DNA of 64,000 nucleotides. Source: CAWFPR01 sp963817635. Lineage in GTDB: Bacteria; Acidobacteriota; Vicinamibacteria; Vicinamibacterales; 2-12-FULL-66-21. Made by a program: the position numbers and the translations under genes. Under the pieces are notes generated by a model. It saw nothing but the letters and a program-made list of their open reading frames with translations, was not told the DNA's origin and made no database searches. The stretch lies in the NCBI GenBank assembly GCA_963817635.1, contig CAWFPR010000028.1, positions 62,001 to 126,000 on the forward strand, read 5' to 3'. This document shows positions 26,182-35,810 of this stretch, piece after piece. Positions within the stretch are counted from its first letter, which is position 1. Each line of letters begins with the position of its first letter.

Positions 26182-27327
26182 ATGCGGGTCGAGGTCAAGC
26201 GGGAGTTGCTGCGCTGGGCGCGCGAGCGTGCCGGGTTCGACCTCGCCGCGCTGGCGAAGCGCTTCCCACAGCTTCCCGATTGGGAAAGCGGTGACGCCCG
26301 CCCGACATTGAGGCAACTGGAAAGGTTCGCCAAGGCCACGCACGCGCCGATCGGGTTCCTGTTCCTGCCAGAACCGCCACCTGTCGAGAAGGTGCCGATT
26401 CCGGACCTACGCACCGTCGGCAATCGCCACGTCGAGCGGCCGAGCCCCGATCTCCTCGATACCGTTTACATCTGCCAACAGCGCCAGGAGTGGTACCGCG
26501 ACTTCGCACGGTCCGAGCGCGAAGACCCGCTGGCGTTCGTCGGATCCGTCGCGCTGACCACGAATGTCGAGGCCGCCGCCGCGCGCATTCGAAACGCCTT
26601 GGGCTTCGACGTCGATGCGCGCCGCCAGATGTCCACATGGATCGAGGCGTTGCGGCATTTCATCGGTCAGGCCGATGCCGCCGGCGTGCTCGTCATGGTC
26701 AGCGGCGTCGTCGGCAGCAACAACCGGCGGAGGCTGGACCCCGACGAATTCCGTGGCTTCGCGCTCGCGGACAATCTGGCGCCGCTCGTGTTCATCAACG
26801 GCGCCGACAGCAAGTCGGCCCAGATGTTCACGCTCGCGCATGAGCTGGCGCACATCTGGCTCGGCCGGTCCGCGCTGTCGGATGTTGGTCCGGCCTCGTC
26901 GCCCACGAACGACGTGGAGATCTGGTGCAACCGTGTCGCCGCCGAAATGCTCGTGCCCCTGGCGGCGCTTCGTCAGGCCTACAACAGACGAGCTGTTCTG
27001 AGCGAGGAAGCCAATCGCCTCGCACGCGTTTTCAAAGTGAGTACGCTGGTCGTACTGCGTCGCATTCACGATGCCGGTGGCCTGACGCGGGAAGAGCTGT
27101 GGCAGGCGTACGAGGCGGAGCTGACGCTGCTCCACGCGATCAAGAAAGAGGGGGGTGGCGATTTCTACCTGACCCAGGCGGTCCGGGTCAGCAAGCGCTT
27201 CGCTCGCGCGCTCATCAGGAGCACGTTCGAAGGCCAGACGTCGTTCACCGAGGCGTTCCGTATGCTCGGCCTGAAGAAGATGAGCACCTTCCGCGAGCTG
27301 GGGAACAGCGTCAGGGCAGGCGTCTGA
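26182..27327 (+). CDS. ImmA/IrrE family metallopeptidase with N-terminal regulator domain
   Basis: 381 residues. The N-terminus (LLRWARERAGFDLAALAKRF, then LEKFAK-like LERFAKATHAPIGFLFL) is the degenerate XRE-like helix-turn-helix seen in COG2856 proteins. The zinc peptidase motif FTLAHELAHIWLG (HExxH) is near residue 220, with a further Glu in VAAEMLVP. Such proteases cleave repressor or antitoxin partners in mobile elements and stress systems. They are frequently paired with a PIN-domain DUF4411 protein, as here: the stop overlaps the next gene's ATG (TGATG). It sits in a scarred defence island. Confidence 0.87.
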   Translation: MRVEVKRELLRWARERAGFDLAALAKRFPQLPDWESGDARPTLRQLERFAKATHAPIGFLFLPEPPPVEKVPIPDLRTVGNRHVERPSPDLLDTVYICQQRQEWYRDFARSEREDPLAFVGSVALTTNVEAAAARIRNALGFDVDARRQMSTWIEALRHFIGQADAAGVLVMVSGVVGSNNRRRLDPDEFRGFALADNLAPLVFINGADSKSAQMFTLAHELAHIWLGRSALSDVGPASSPTNDVEIWCNRVAAEMLVPLAALRQAYNRRAVLSEEANRLARVFKVSTLVVLRRIHDAGGLTREELWQAYEAELTLLHAIKKEGGGDFYLTQAVRVSKRFARALIRSTFEGQTSFTEAFRMLGLKKMSTFRELGNSVRAGV

Positions 27328-27510
27328 TGGCCTACCTTCTCGACGCCGACGTCTTCATCAGAGCCAAGAACCTGCACTACGGATTCGATTTCTGCCCCGC
27401 CTTCTGGGACTGGCTGGTCGCGCACAACGCCGCGGGCAGACTCTTCAGCGTCGAGAAGGTTGGCGATGAGGTCCGCGCCATTGAGGACGAATCAGCTGCT
27501 CAGCCAACCG

Positions 27511-28587
<1,077 letters not shown>

Positions 28588-28678
28588 GGGGAGGCATCTT
28601 ATCGCAGCTCGCGGGGAGTCGGTCCGGCTCGCTCCCCTCGCGGGTCGCGCGTCAGTCTCGCGGACTGCGGAGAGCCAC

Positions 28679-30244
28679 TCAGCGGCCGCGGCTCGCGACC
28701 AGCGATCGCAGGAATGCGGCCCGGTCGATCGCCACCGTCTCTCGCGCGAAATCCTCGACCGGCCACGGCAGCCGCCACGTCCAGTTCACCTCGTCCACGA
28801 CGGCCGGCGTGTTGACGCGGTCCGTCCAGCCGAAGACGTCCTGGATCGGGAGCAGGAGCCATCGCGAGCGGGCCCTGAAGAGCGCGCGCAGGAGCGCGTC
28901 GCGCACGCGATCGGAAAACGGATCGGTCGCCGAGCATACGTTGGCGAGCGCCGGCAGCTCGCACAGCCGGACGCGCTCGTCCGGCGGCGCCGCGTCCCAC
29001 CACCCGGCGAGCGTCTCGGTATCGTGCGTGCCGGCCGCGGCCACGGAGTTGACCGGATACGAGCCCGGGTCGCGGAAGGGCTGCCCGTCCACCTGCCACT
29101 CGCGCTCCCACCGCAGGATCTTCATGCCCGGAATGCCCAGTCGGGCGAGCGACTCGCGGACGAAATCCGGGACCGTGCCCAGATCCTCGGCCACGATCTG
29201 GGCGCCGCTGTCGCGGAAGATCGTCAGCAGGCGCTCGCCCTGCGCCAGCTGCGACGGTTCGTCGGGCGGCGCGAAGCGGGTACGACCGTCGGTCTCGCGC
29301 AGGTAGGTCCGATAGAACCCGACCAGGTGATCCACGCGGAATCCTTCGAACAGCGCGGCCGAGCGCTGGGCGCGCTGGCGCAGCCACTCGTATCCACCCT
29401 GCTCCATCGCGTCCCAGCGATAGCCCGGCAGCCCCCAGTCCTGTCCCGTGGCCGAAAACGCATCCGGCGGTACGCCCACCGACGCGTCGATCAGAAATTC
29501 CGACTGGCGCCCCCAGACATCCGCGCTGTCGCGGCTGACCATGAAGGGAAAATCACCGAAGAGTCCGACGTGGCCGCAGGCCTCGCGCGCGCGCTCCCAC
29601 TGCTCCGCGGCGATCCACTGGAGCCAGGCGAAGTAGCGAACCTGCCCCTCCAGTCGTGCGCGCGCCGCATCCAGGGCGGCAGGTGCGCGATCGCGGACGA
29701 GCGGCTCCCACTCGCGCCAGTAGCGCCCGTCGTTCTCGGCGTGCAGCGCGCGGAAGAGCGCGTAGTCGGCCAGCCACCAGCCCTCCCGCGAGATGAACGC
29801 CTGGAACGCCGCGGCGCGCGCGGACGCCGCCGGCCCGGCGGCGGAGGCGAATCGATCGAAGGCACGCCGCAAGGCGACCGACTTTCAGCGCGCGGACGCG
29901 CCGATACTCGACAGCCGGCGCCTGCCGCACCTGCTCGAGGGCATGACGTTCGTCACAGCCGAGCGACGCTTCGCCCCCGGCCTCGACGAATTCGGGCACG
30001 TCGCTGAGCGCGATGTAGATGGGATCGATCGCCATGGCGCTCATCGCCGAATAGGGCGAATTCTGACCGTCGGCCATCTCGTTGACCGGCAGTAGCTGGA
30101 CGAGGTCGAGCGACGCCGCGTCGAGCCACCGCGCGAGCCGCGGCAGGTCGGCGATCTCGCCGATCCCCAGCTCGCGCGCGACGGCATGGACGACAGGGGC
30201 ACGATGATTCCGGCGTGGTCGCCGGCACGGAACCGCTCAGACAT
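28679..30244 (-). CDS. malQ: 4-alpha-glucanotransferase (two apparent frameshifts)
   Basis: About 521 residues of GH77. The catalytic pieces are visible: LPVNEM- and GQNSPYSAMSAMAIDPIYI at the N-terminus, FEGFRVDHLVGFYR (nucleophile Asp), IVAEDLGTVPD (acid/base Glu) and GTHDTETLAGWW. MalQ moves glucan chains between maltodextrins in glycogen and maltose metabolism. The frame loses one base near 30165 and gains one near 29880, giving no net shift. Start ATG 30244 overlaps the stop of the upstream aminotransferase gene, so the two are coupled. Confidence 0.86.
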
Positions 30245-31397
30245 CCGCACGCTCCAGCACTCGCGTGACGCCTTCCCGGAACGGCGCGGGCGCCGGCAGC
30301 AGGCTGACGACGAGGTAGGCCTCGTGGGCGAAGTCGAAAAAGAAACCGGGGTGCACCATCACGCCGTCCCGTTCCAGCAATTCGATGACCAGATCCTCTT
30401 CGGTGCGCGTCGCCGGCACGCGCAGCACCGCCGACCACCCGCCGTCGGCCGGCAGCCGTTCGATCGCGGGATGGGCGGCGGTCAGCGATCCGAGCGTGGC
30501 GTAGTTGCCGCGGACGCGATCCAGGATCGCCGCACGCACGGTCGCCCCGGCGGCCATCAGCGCCGGCGCCGCCACCTGCACGGGCGTCGAGACCGACAGG
30601 TATGTGTCGCAGATCAACTCGAGCCGCTCCAGCGCCGACTCGACCAGCGGTGCCGGTCCATCCACGGCGATCCACCCAAGCTTGAGCTGTGGCAGGCCGG
30701 CTGACTTCGACAGCCCTCCGAGGCGAAATTGCAGGCACGCCGGTGTCCGGTCACAGGCCTCGGGCAGATCGCCGAGCGGATAATCGGCGAAGACCTCGTC
30801 GAGAATCAAAGCAGCGTCGCGATCCGCGCAGCGTGCATCGAAAGCACTTAACTCATCCACGGAAAGCACCGATCCCGTCGGGTTGTTCGGGCTCACCGCA
30901 AGGACCGCACGTGCCCGCCCCGTCCATGCCGCGTCCACGCTATCCCAGTCCACCATCCAGCGTCCGTGAAAGGCGAGGCGGTACGGACGAGCCTGCGTTC
31001 CATCCAGACGGGTCAGGTGGTCGAACAGCGGATAGCTCGGCACCGGCGTCAGCACCTCGTCACCCGACGGCTCGCACAAGAGCTTGAACAGCAGGCCGTA
31101 GGCTTCGCTCGTGCTGGAGGTGAGCACGATGCGCTCCGGAACAACACCAATGCCGCGCCTGGCATAGTCGGCGGCAACCGCCGCCCGCGCCGACGCGAGT
31201 CCAAACGGATCCGGCGCGTAGCGCAGCGCCCCGCCGTCGCTCAGAGACGCGAGGATGGTGTCCGGATAGGGAATGTCGGCCGCCGTCGGGTTGGTCAGCG
31301 TCAGATCGATGAGCGCCCGCTGTTCGGCGCGAGCATGTCGAAGTGCGACAGTCAATCGGTTGGGTTCGAGGTTCGCTGGCACGCGGGATGAAAACAT
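30237..31397 (-). CDS. PLP-dependent aminotransferase, class I/II
   Basis: 386 residues of fold-type I. Visible marks are SPNNPTGSVLS, the cofactor Asp in ALILDEVFADYP, the Schiff-base Lys in GGLSKSAGLPQLKLGW and a C-terminal Arg region. The substrate is unknown; the family covers aspartate and other aminotransferases. It is the first gene of a minus-strand unit with malQ and faces the M16 genes across a word array at 31.42-31.54 kb. Confidence 0.88.
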   Translation of the reverse strand: MFSSRVPANLEPNRLTVALRHARAEQRALIDLTLTNPTAADIPYPDTILASLSDGGALRYAPDPFGLASARAAVAADYARRGIGVVPERIVLTSSTSEAYGLLFKLLCEPSGDEVLTPVPSYPLFDHLTRLDGTQARPYRLAFHGRWMVDWDSVDAAWTGRARAVLAVSPNNPTGSVLSVDELSAFDARCADRDAALILDEVFADYPLGDLPEACDRTPACLQFRLGGLSKSAGLPQLKLGWIAVDGPAPLVESALERLELICDTYLSVSTPVQVAAPALMAAGATVRAAILDRVRGNYATLGSLTAAHPAIERLPADGGWSAVLRVPATRTEEDLVIELLERDGVMVHPGFFFDFAHEAYLVVSLLPAPAPFREGVTRVLERADV

Positions 31398-31423
31398 CGG
31401 CTTGATAGACTATAGCGGTTCGC

Positions 31424-31538
31424 CAATCCGATCCGTGTAATCTGTGGTCAAACGTTCGATCCGTGGTGATCCGTGATCTGCGTGATCTGTGTTGATCTGT
31501 GTAGACCGTGATCCGCGCAATCCGTGTAATCCGTGGTT
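31424..31538. repeat. degenerate 'atccgtg / atctgtg' word array
   Basis: About a dozen variants of 'gatccgtgtaatctgtg' follow one another with two- to six-base linkers ('gatccgtggtgatccgtgat', 'ctgcgtgatctgtgttgat', 'aatccgtgtaatccgtgg'). The array fills the spacer between divergent genes, ending 12 bases before the M16 ATG. It produces the spurious N-terminal extension MLICVDRDPRNPCNPW in one frame. The same words return at 59.88-59.94 kb. Confidence 0.88.
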
Positions 31539-31550
31539 CTGGAGACTGAC

Positions 31551-32961
31551 ATGCCCCCTTCCCGCTTCGTGGTGCTGCTGGCTTACCGTGCTGCTGGCTG
31601 GCGCGGGCGCGCCTCGCGCGCAGGCGCCCGCTGCGGTTCCGGCAGCGCCGGTGGCCGGCGCGGCGATCGCGGTCCGGTACACGCAGTTCACCCTGCCGAA
31701 CGGCCTGCACGTGATCCTGCACGAAGACCACACGGTGCCGCTCGTGACGGTGAACGTCTGGTACCACGTCGGCTCGGCGCGGGAAAAGCCCGGGCGCACG
31801 GGGTTCGCGCACCTGTTCGAGCACCTGATGTTCGAGGGCTCCGGCCACGTGAAGGAAGGGGCGTTCGACACGCTGCTCGAAAACGCCGGCGGCACGAACA
31901 ACGCATCGACCGAGACGGACCGCACCAACTACTACATCGACGTCCCCTCCAACGCCCTCGACCTCGCGCTCTTCCTGGAATCGGATCGGATGGGCTACCT
32001 GCTCGACACGATGACGCCGGCCGTGGTCGACGGCCAGCGCGATGTCGTCAAGAACGAGCGCCGCGAGAGCGTCGAGAACACGCCCTACGGAACGGCGCAG
32101 ATCGAGATCGACACCCTGCTCTATCCGGAGGGGCACCCGTATCATTGGCCCACCATCGGCTACATGGAGGACCTGACGGCCGCCAGCTACGAGGACGTGG
32201 TCGAGTTCTTCCGCAAGTACTACCAGCCGGCCAACGCGAGCCTGGTGATTGCCGGCGACATCGATCCGGCGAAGACCCGGGCGATGGTCGAACAGTGGTT
32301 CGCCGACGTGAAGCCCGGATCCGGACCGGTGCCGCCGATCGAGCATCCGCAGGCGTTCCTCACCGGCGTCCAGCGCAAGACGATTCAGGATGCCGTGCAG
32401 TTGCCGCGCCTGTATCTCACGTGGCTGACCCCTGCGAAGTTCGCGCCCGGCGACGCGGAGCTGGACGTCCTCTCCGAGATACTGGCGGGAGGCAAGAACT
32501 CGCGGCTCTACAAGCGCCTGGTCTACGACCTCCAGATCGCACAGGACGTCAGCGCCTTCCAGGCGTCGGCGTCCCTCGCCTCGCAGTACGAGATCGTCGT
32601 CACGGCGCGCCCGCCGGAGGCCGGCACGACCGCGGCCGCGCTGACCGCGAAGATCCGCGACATCGTGGACGAGGAAGTCGCGAAGATCCAGGCGGCGCCG
32701 CCGTCTGCCCGCGAGTTCGAGCGCGCGATTAACCAGATCGAGGCGTCGTTCTACGACCAGATGGAACGAATCGGCGGCTTGAACGGCGTCGGCAATCAAC
32801 TGAACGCCTACTACGTCGAGACGGGCGACCCTGACTATTTCAACGAAGACCTGTCGCGCTACCGGTCGCTCTCGGCCAGTGACATCCAGGCCGCCGCCGC
32901 GCGCTGGCTGCCGCCGGGGCGTCGCGTCGAGCTGGTGGTTGAGCCGAAGGCGGTCAAGTGA
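31551..32961 (+). CDS. M16 zinc peptidase, catalytic subunit (one apparent frameshift)
   Basis: About 469 residues. ATG 31551 begins a signal peptide (PPSRFVVLLA) that continues in the main frame as TVLLAGAGAPRAQA once one extra T near 31585 is removed. The inverted zinc motif HLFEH (HxxEH) is at about residue 87, with the distal Glu in ERRESVENTPYG. M16 enzymes are pitrilysin-like peptidases that degrade unfolded or small peptides, here in the periplasm. The next gene encodes a second M16 protein without the zinc motif, the usual heteromeric arrangement. Confidence 0.88.
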
Positions 32962-32995
32962 GGATCGATGTGAAGGACAGCCGCTGTGTGAACCC

Positions 32996-34423
32996 ATGAC
33001 TACCCGCCTTCTTTCCGCGCTCCTCTTCACATTGATCGCTGCGCCGTCGTCCGCGCAGGCGCCCGATCGATCGGTCGCGCCCACGCCCGGGCCCCCTCCG
33101 GCACTCCACCCGCCGGCCGTGCAGAAGCGGACCCTGTCGAATGGCCTGCCGGTCTGGATTGTGGAAATGCACAAAGTGCCGGTCGCCGCCGTCACCCTGG
33201 CGATCAAGCGCGGCGCCGCGGCCGATCCACCCGGAAAGTTCGGCCTGGCCAGCCTGACGGCCGATATGCTCGACGAGGGCGCGGGGTCGCGCGGCGCGCT
33301 CGAGATCGCTGACGCCGTCGACTACCTGGGCGCCACGCTCTCCACATCGAGCGCCATCGATTCGTCGTCGATCGACTTGCACGTGCCGGTCGCGCGACTG
33401 GGCGAGGCGCTGCCGATCATGGCGGATGTCGCGCTGCGGCCGACCTTCCCCGCGACCGAGCTCGCGCGTGTCCGTGAGGATCTCCTGACGTCGATCCTCC
33501 AGGCTCGTGACGACCCCGCCGCCCTCGTGCAGTTCGCGTTTCCGCGCATCGTCTACGGCGCCGTGCACCGGTACGGCACGCTCCCGTTCGGGACGGCGGC
33601 AACCATCGGAACGCTCACGGTCGATGACCTCCGGCAGTTCCATGCGCAGAACTACGTGCCGTCGGCCTCGCTCCTGATCGTCACCGGCGACGTCAACCCG
33701 GACGCGGTCCTTCGCCAGCTCGAGTCGGCGTTCGGAGGATGGAAAGGGACGGCGAACAGCCCGCCGCCCGTCCCGGCGGCTCCGCAACTCCAGGCGCGAA
33801 AGATCTACATCATCGACAAGCCGGCGGCGGCACAGTCGCAGATCGCCATCGGCTGGGTCGGCGTGCCGCGCTCGACGCCCGACTACTTCGCCCTCCGCGT
33901 GCTGAATACGGTGCTCGGGGGGGCGTTCACCTCCCGGCTGAATCAGAACCTCCGCGAGACCCACGGCTACGCCTATGGCGCCAGCTCGTCGTTCGACATG
34001 CGCGCGTCGGCGGGGCCCTTCGTCGCCGCCGCGGGCGTACAGACCGACAAGACCGCCGAGTCGCTTACGGAGTTCTTCAAGGAACTCGAGGGCATCCGCA
34101 AGCCAATCCCGTCCCCTGAACTGGAGAAAGCGAAGAACTACCTCGCACTCCTCCTGCCCCGCAACTTCGAGACGACCGGCAGCGTCGCCGGATCGCTCGA
34201 ACAGCTGTTCATCCACGGCCTGCCGGAGGACTACTTCCGGACCTACACCGCGCACATCCGCGCGGTCACGGCAGCCGACGTGCAGGCCGCGGCGCAGAAG
34301 TACATCCAGCCGGACAGGTTCGCGGTCGTGATCGTGGGGGACCTCAAGGTCATCGAGCCGGCTGTCAGGGCACTGAACCTGGGGCCGATCACGGTCGTCA
34401 CCGTGGACGAGGTCATGAAGTGA
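32996..34423 (+). CDS. M16 peptidase-like, non-catalytic subunit
   Basis: 475 residues with signal peptide (LLSALLFTLIAAPSSAQ). It has two M16 halves, but where the HxxEH motif should be it reads ASLTADMLDEGAG, so the zinc ligands are absent. The C-terminal half keeps the substrate-binding RLNQNLRETHGYAYG (Arg-Tyr pair). Such subunits pair with a catalytic M16 partner to form the chamber. It follows that partner by 34 bases, and its stop overlaps the next gene (DinB) start by four bases (GTGA). Confidence 0.88.
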   Translation: MTTRLLSALLFTLIAAPSSAQAPDRSVAPTPGPPPALHPPAVQKRTLSNGLPVWIVEMHKVPVAAVTLAIKRGAAADPPGKFGLASLTADMLDEGAGSRGALEIADAVDYLGATLSTSSAIDSSSIDLHVPVARLGEALPIMADVALRPTFPATELARVREDLLTSILQARDDPAALVQFAFPRIVYGAVHRYGTLPFGTAATIGTLTVDDLRQFHAQNYVPSASLLIVTGDVNPDAVLRQLESAFGGWKGTANSPPPVPAAPQLQARKIYIIDKPAAAQSQIAIGWVGVPRSTPDYFALRVLNTVLGGAFTSRLNQNLRETHGYAYGASSSFDMRASAGPFVAAAGVQTDKTAESLTEFFKELEGIRKPIPSPELEKAKNYLALLLPRNFETTGSVAGSLEQLFIHGLPEDYFRTYTAHIRAVTAADVQAAAQKYIQPDRFAVVIVGDLKVIEPAVRALNLGPITVVTVDEVMK

Positions 34424-34908
34424 ATCTCGCGTTCGCCGAGCTGCTGCGCTACACGAACGACGAGCGCGAGAAGTGGCGCCGCTGGTTCACCGTCACGCCG
34501 GCGGCGGTCGAGGCGCCGGTACAGCCGGGCGGGCGGTTCGCCACGGTCGGCAAGCTCGTCGATCACATCTTCCTCGTCGAACAGCGTCACCTCCAGCGAT
34601 TGATGGAGGTGCGCCCCGCGGACCAGACCGGCCTCACGGGCAACAACGCGCAGCCGCTGTTCGACTATGGCGCCTCGGTGCGCCGCGAGCTCGAACAGTA
34701 CGTCGCCGATCTCGATGACGATGTCGCCGACCAGGCGCGCACGTTTGTCGTGCGGGAGCAGCCCTGGCAGATGTCATCGCGCAAGCTGCTCTTCCATGTC
34801 CTGCTGCACGAGATTCGTCACTGGGCCCAGATTGCGCTGGCCGTCCGGCTGGCAGGGTTCGAGCCGCCGGGCGACCACGATCTGTTCTACTGTCGCGCGC
34901 TGCGCTGA
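34420..34908 (+). CDS. DinB family protein
   Basis: 162 residues forming the four-helix DinB bundle. Metal-binding His residues appear in VDHIFLVEQRH (about residue 48) and HEIRHWAQIAL near the C-terminus. DinB-fold proteins include thiol-dependent transferases such as bacillithiol and mycothiol S-transferases; the substrate here is unknown. The GTG start at 34420 overlaps the stop of the M16 gene. A second DinB gene follows after the octamer array. Confidence 0.83.
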   Translation: MNLAFAELLRYTNDEREKWRRWFTVTPAAVEAPVQPGGRFATVGKLVDHIFLVEQRHLQRLMEVRPADQTGLTGNNAQPLFDYGASVRRELEQYVADLDDDVADQARTFVVREQPWQMSSRKLLFHVLLHEIRHWAQIALAVRLAGFEPPGDHDLFYCRALR

Positions 34909-34925
34909 GGGCTGGGTGGGTGGGC

Positions 34926-35182
34926 TGTCGAGCCGTCGCGCTGTCGAACTGTCGAACTGTCGAACTGTCGAACTGTCGAACTGTCGAACTGTCACGGGCA
35001 ACGGGCACCACAAAGGGCACGAAGGGACGAAGCTCACGAAGGATGTTCTCGGCTTCTGTCGCGCTTGTCGCGCTGTGGAACTGTCGAACTGTCGAACTGT
35101 CGAACTGTCGAACTGTCGAACTGTCGAACTGTCGAACTGTCGAACTGTCGAACTGTCGAACTGTCGAACTGTCGAGCTGTCG
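34926..35182. repeat. octamer tandem arrays (ctgtcgaa) in two blocks
   Basis: Block 1 (34941-34994) has six to seven and block 2 (35073-35182) about thirteen to fourteen nearly perfect copies of ctgtcgaa. Between them is a different word run (cacgggcaacgggcacc, then gggcacgaagggacgaagc, 34994-35043). The octamer is directly repeated with no spacers, so this is not a CRISPR. The 24-base triple unit keeps all frames open, giving false frames with NCRTVELS or SSTVRQFD repeats. It starts about 20 bases after the first DinB stop and fills the gap to the second DinB gene. Confidence 0.95.
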
Positions 35183-35246
35183 TGGCGCGTCGACCTGGGG
35201 TGGCGGACCGGTTGAACGGGTTCGCCCGGCGAGATACATTCACCTC

Positions 35247-35720
35247 ATGAGCGATCGGATTCGCGCGCACATCGTCAAGCTGCTCGGCTGGGAGGAGGCC
35301 CATGTCGGGTTCGATGCGGCGGTGGCCAACCTGGCTGAGCCGCTGCGGGGCAAGCGGGTCGTGGGCTTTCCGCACTCGGTCTGGGAGCTGGTCGAGCATC
35401 TGCGGCTTGCGCAGCGCGACTTGCTCGACTTCTGCCGCGACCCGCACTACCGGGCGCCGAAGTGGCCGGACGACTACTGGCTGTCGGCGGCGGCGCCGCC
35501 CGATGCGGCCGCCTGGGACGCCAGTCTGGCGGCGTTTCGCGCCGATCGTGAGGCGCTGAAGGCGTTCGCCGCCGATCCAGCCCTCGATCTGACCGCCCGG
35601 ATCCCGCACGGTACGGGACAGACGTACCTCCGATCCATCCTGCTCGTCGCCGACCACAACGCCTATCACATCGGTCAGGTGGTCGCCGTCCGGCAACAGC
35701 TCGGCGCCTGGCCTTCCTGA
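35247..35720 (+). CDS. DinB family protein (second)
   Basis: 157 residues. Helical DinB bundle with PHSVWELVEHLRLAQRD (first His region) and a C-terminal DHNAYHIGQVV, the classic DinB His motif. Metal-dependent function is likely, substrate unknown. Start ATG 35247 is chosen because the open frame upstream only translates the octamer array. It differs in sequence from the DinB protein encoded at 34.4 kb, so it is not a recent duplicate. Confidence 0.83.
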   Translation: MSDRIRAHIVKLLGWEEAHVGFDAAVANLAEPLRGKRVVGFPHSVWELVEHLRLAQRDLLDFCRDPHYRAPKWPDDYWLSAAAPPDAAAWDASLAAFRADREALKAFAADPALDLTARIPHGTGQTYLRSILLVADHNAYHIGQVVAVRQQLGAWPS

Positions 35721-35810
35721 CGGATCCTCGGTCCGGCCGGCGCTTCTCGGCTGCCGGCCGGGCGCGCGGCGATCGGCGGTAGAATCAGCCGTCACCGCAG
35801 GAGGTCATTC

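Noticed and set aside
31060..33207. 715-codon minus-strand frame
   Set aside because: It is antisense to the M16 gene and runs through the word array; the C-terminal part is a shifted frame of the aminotransferase gene.
34926..35182. Possible CRISPR array
   Set aside because: The repeats are 8 bases long and directly adjacent with no unique spacers, and there are no cas genes.
34920..35239. Proteins made of NCRTVELS or SSTVRQFD repeats
   Set aside because: They are direct translations of the octamer array, with no ribosome site and no domain.
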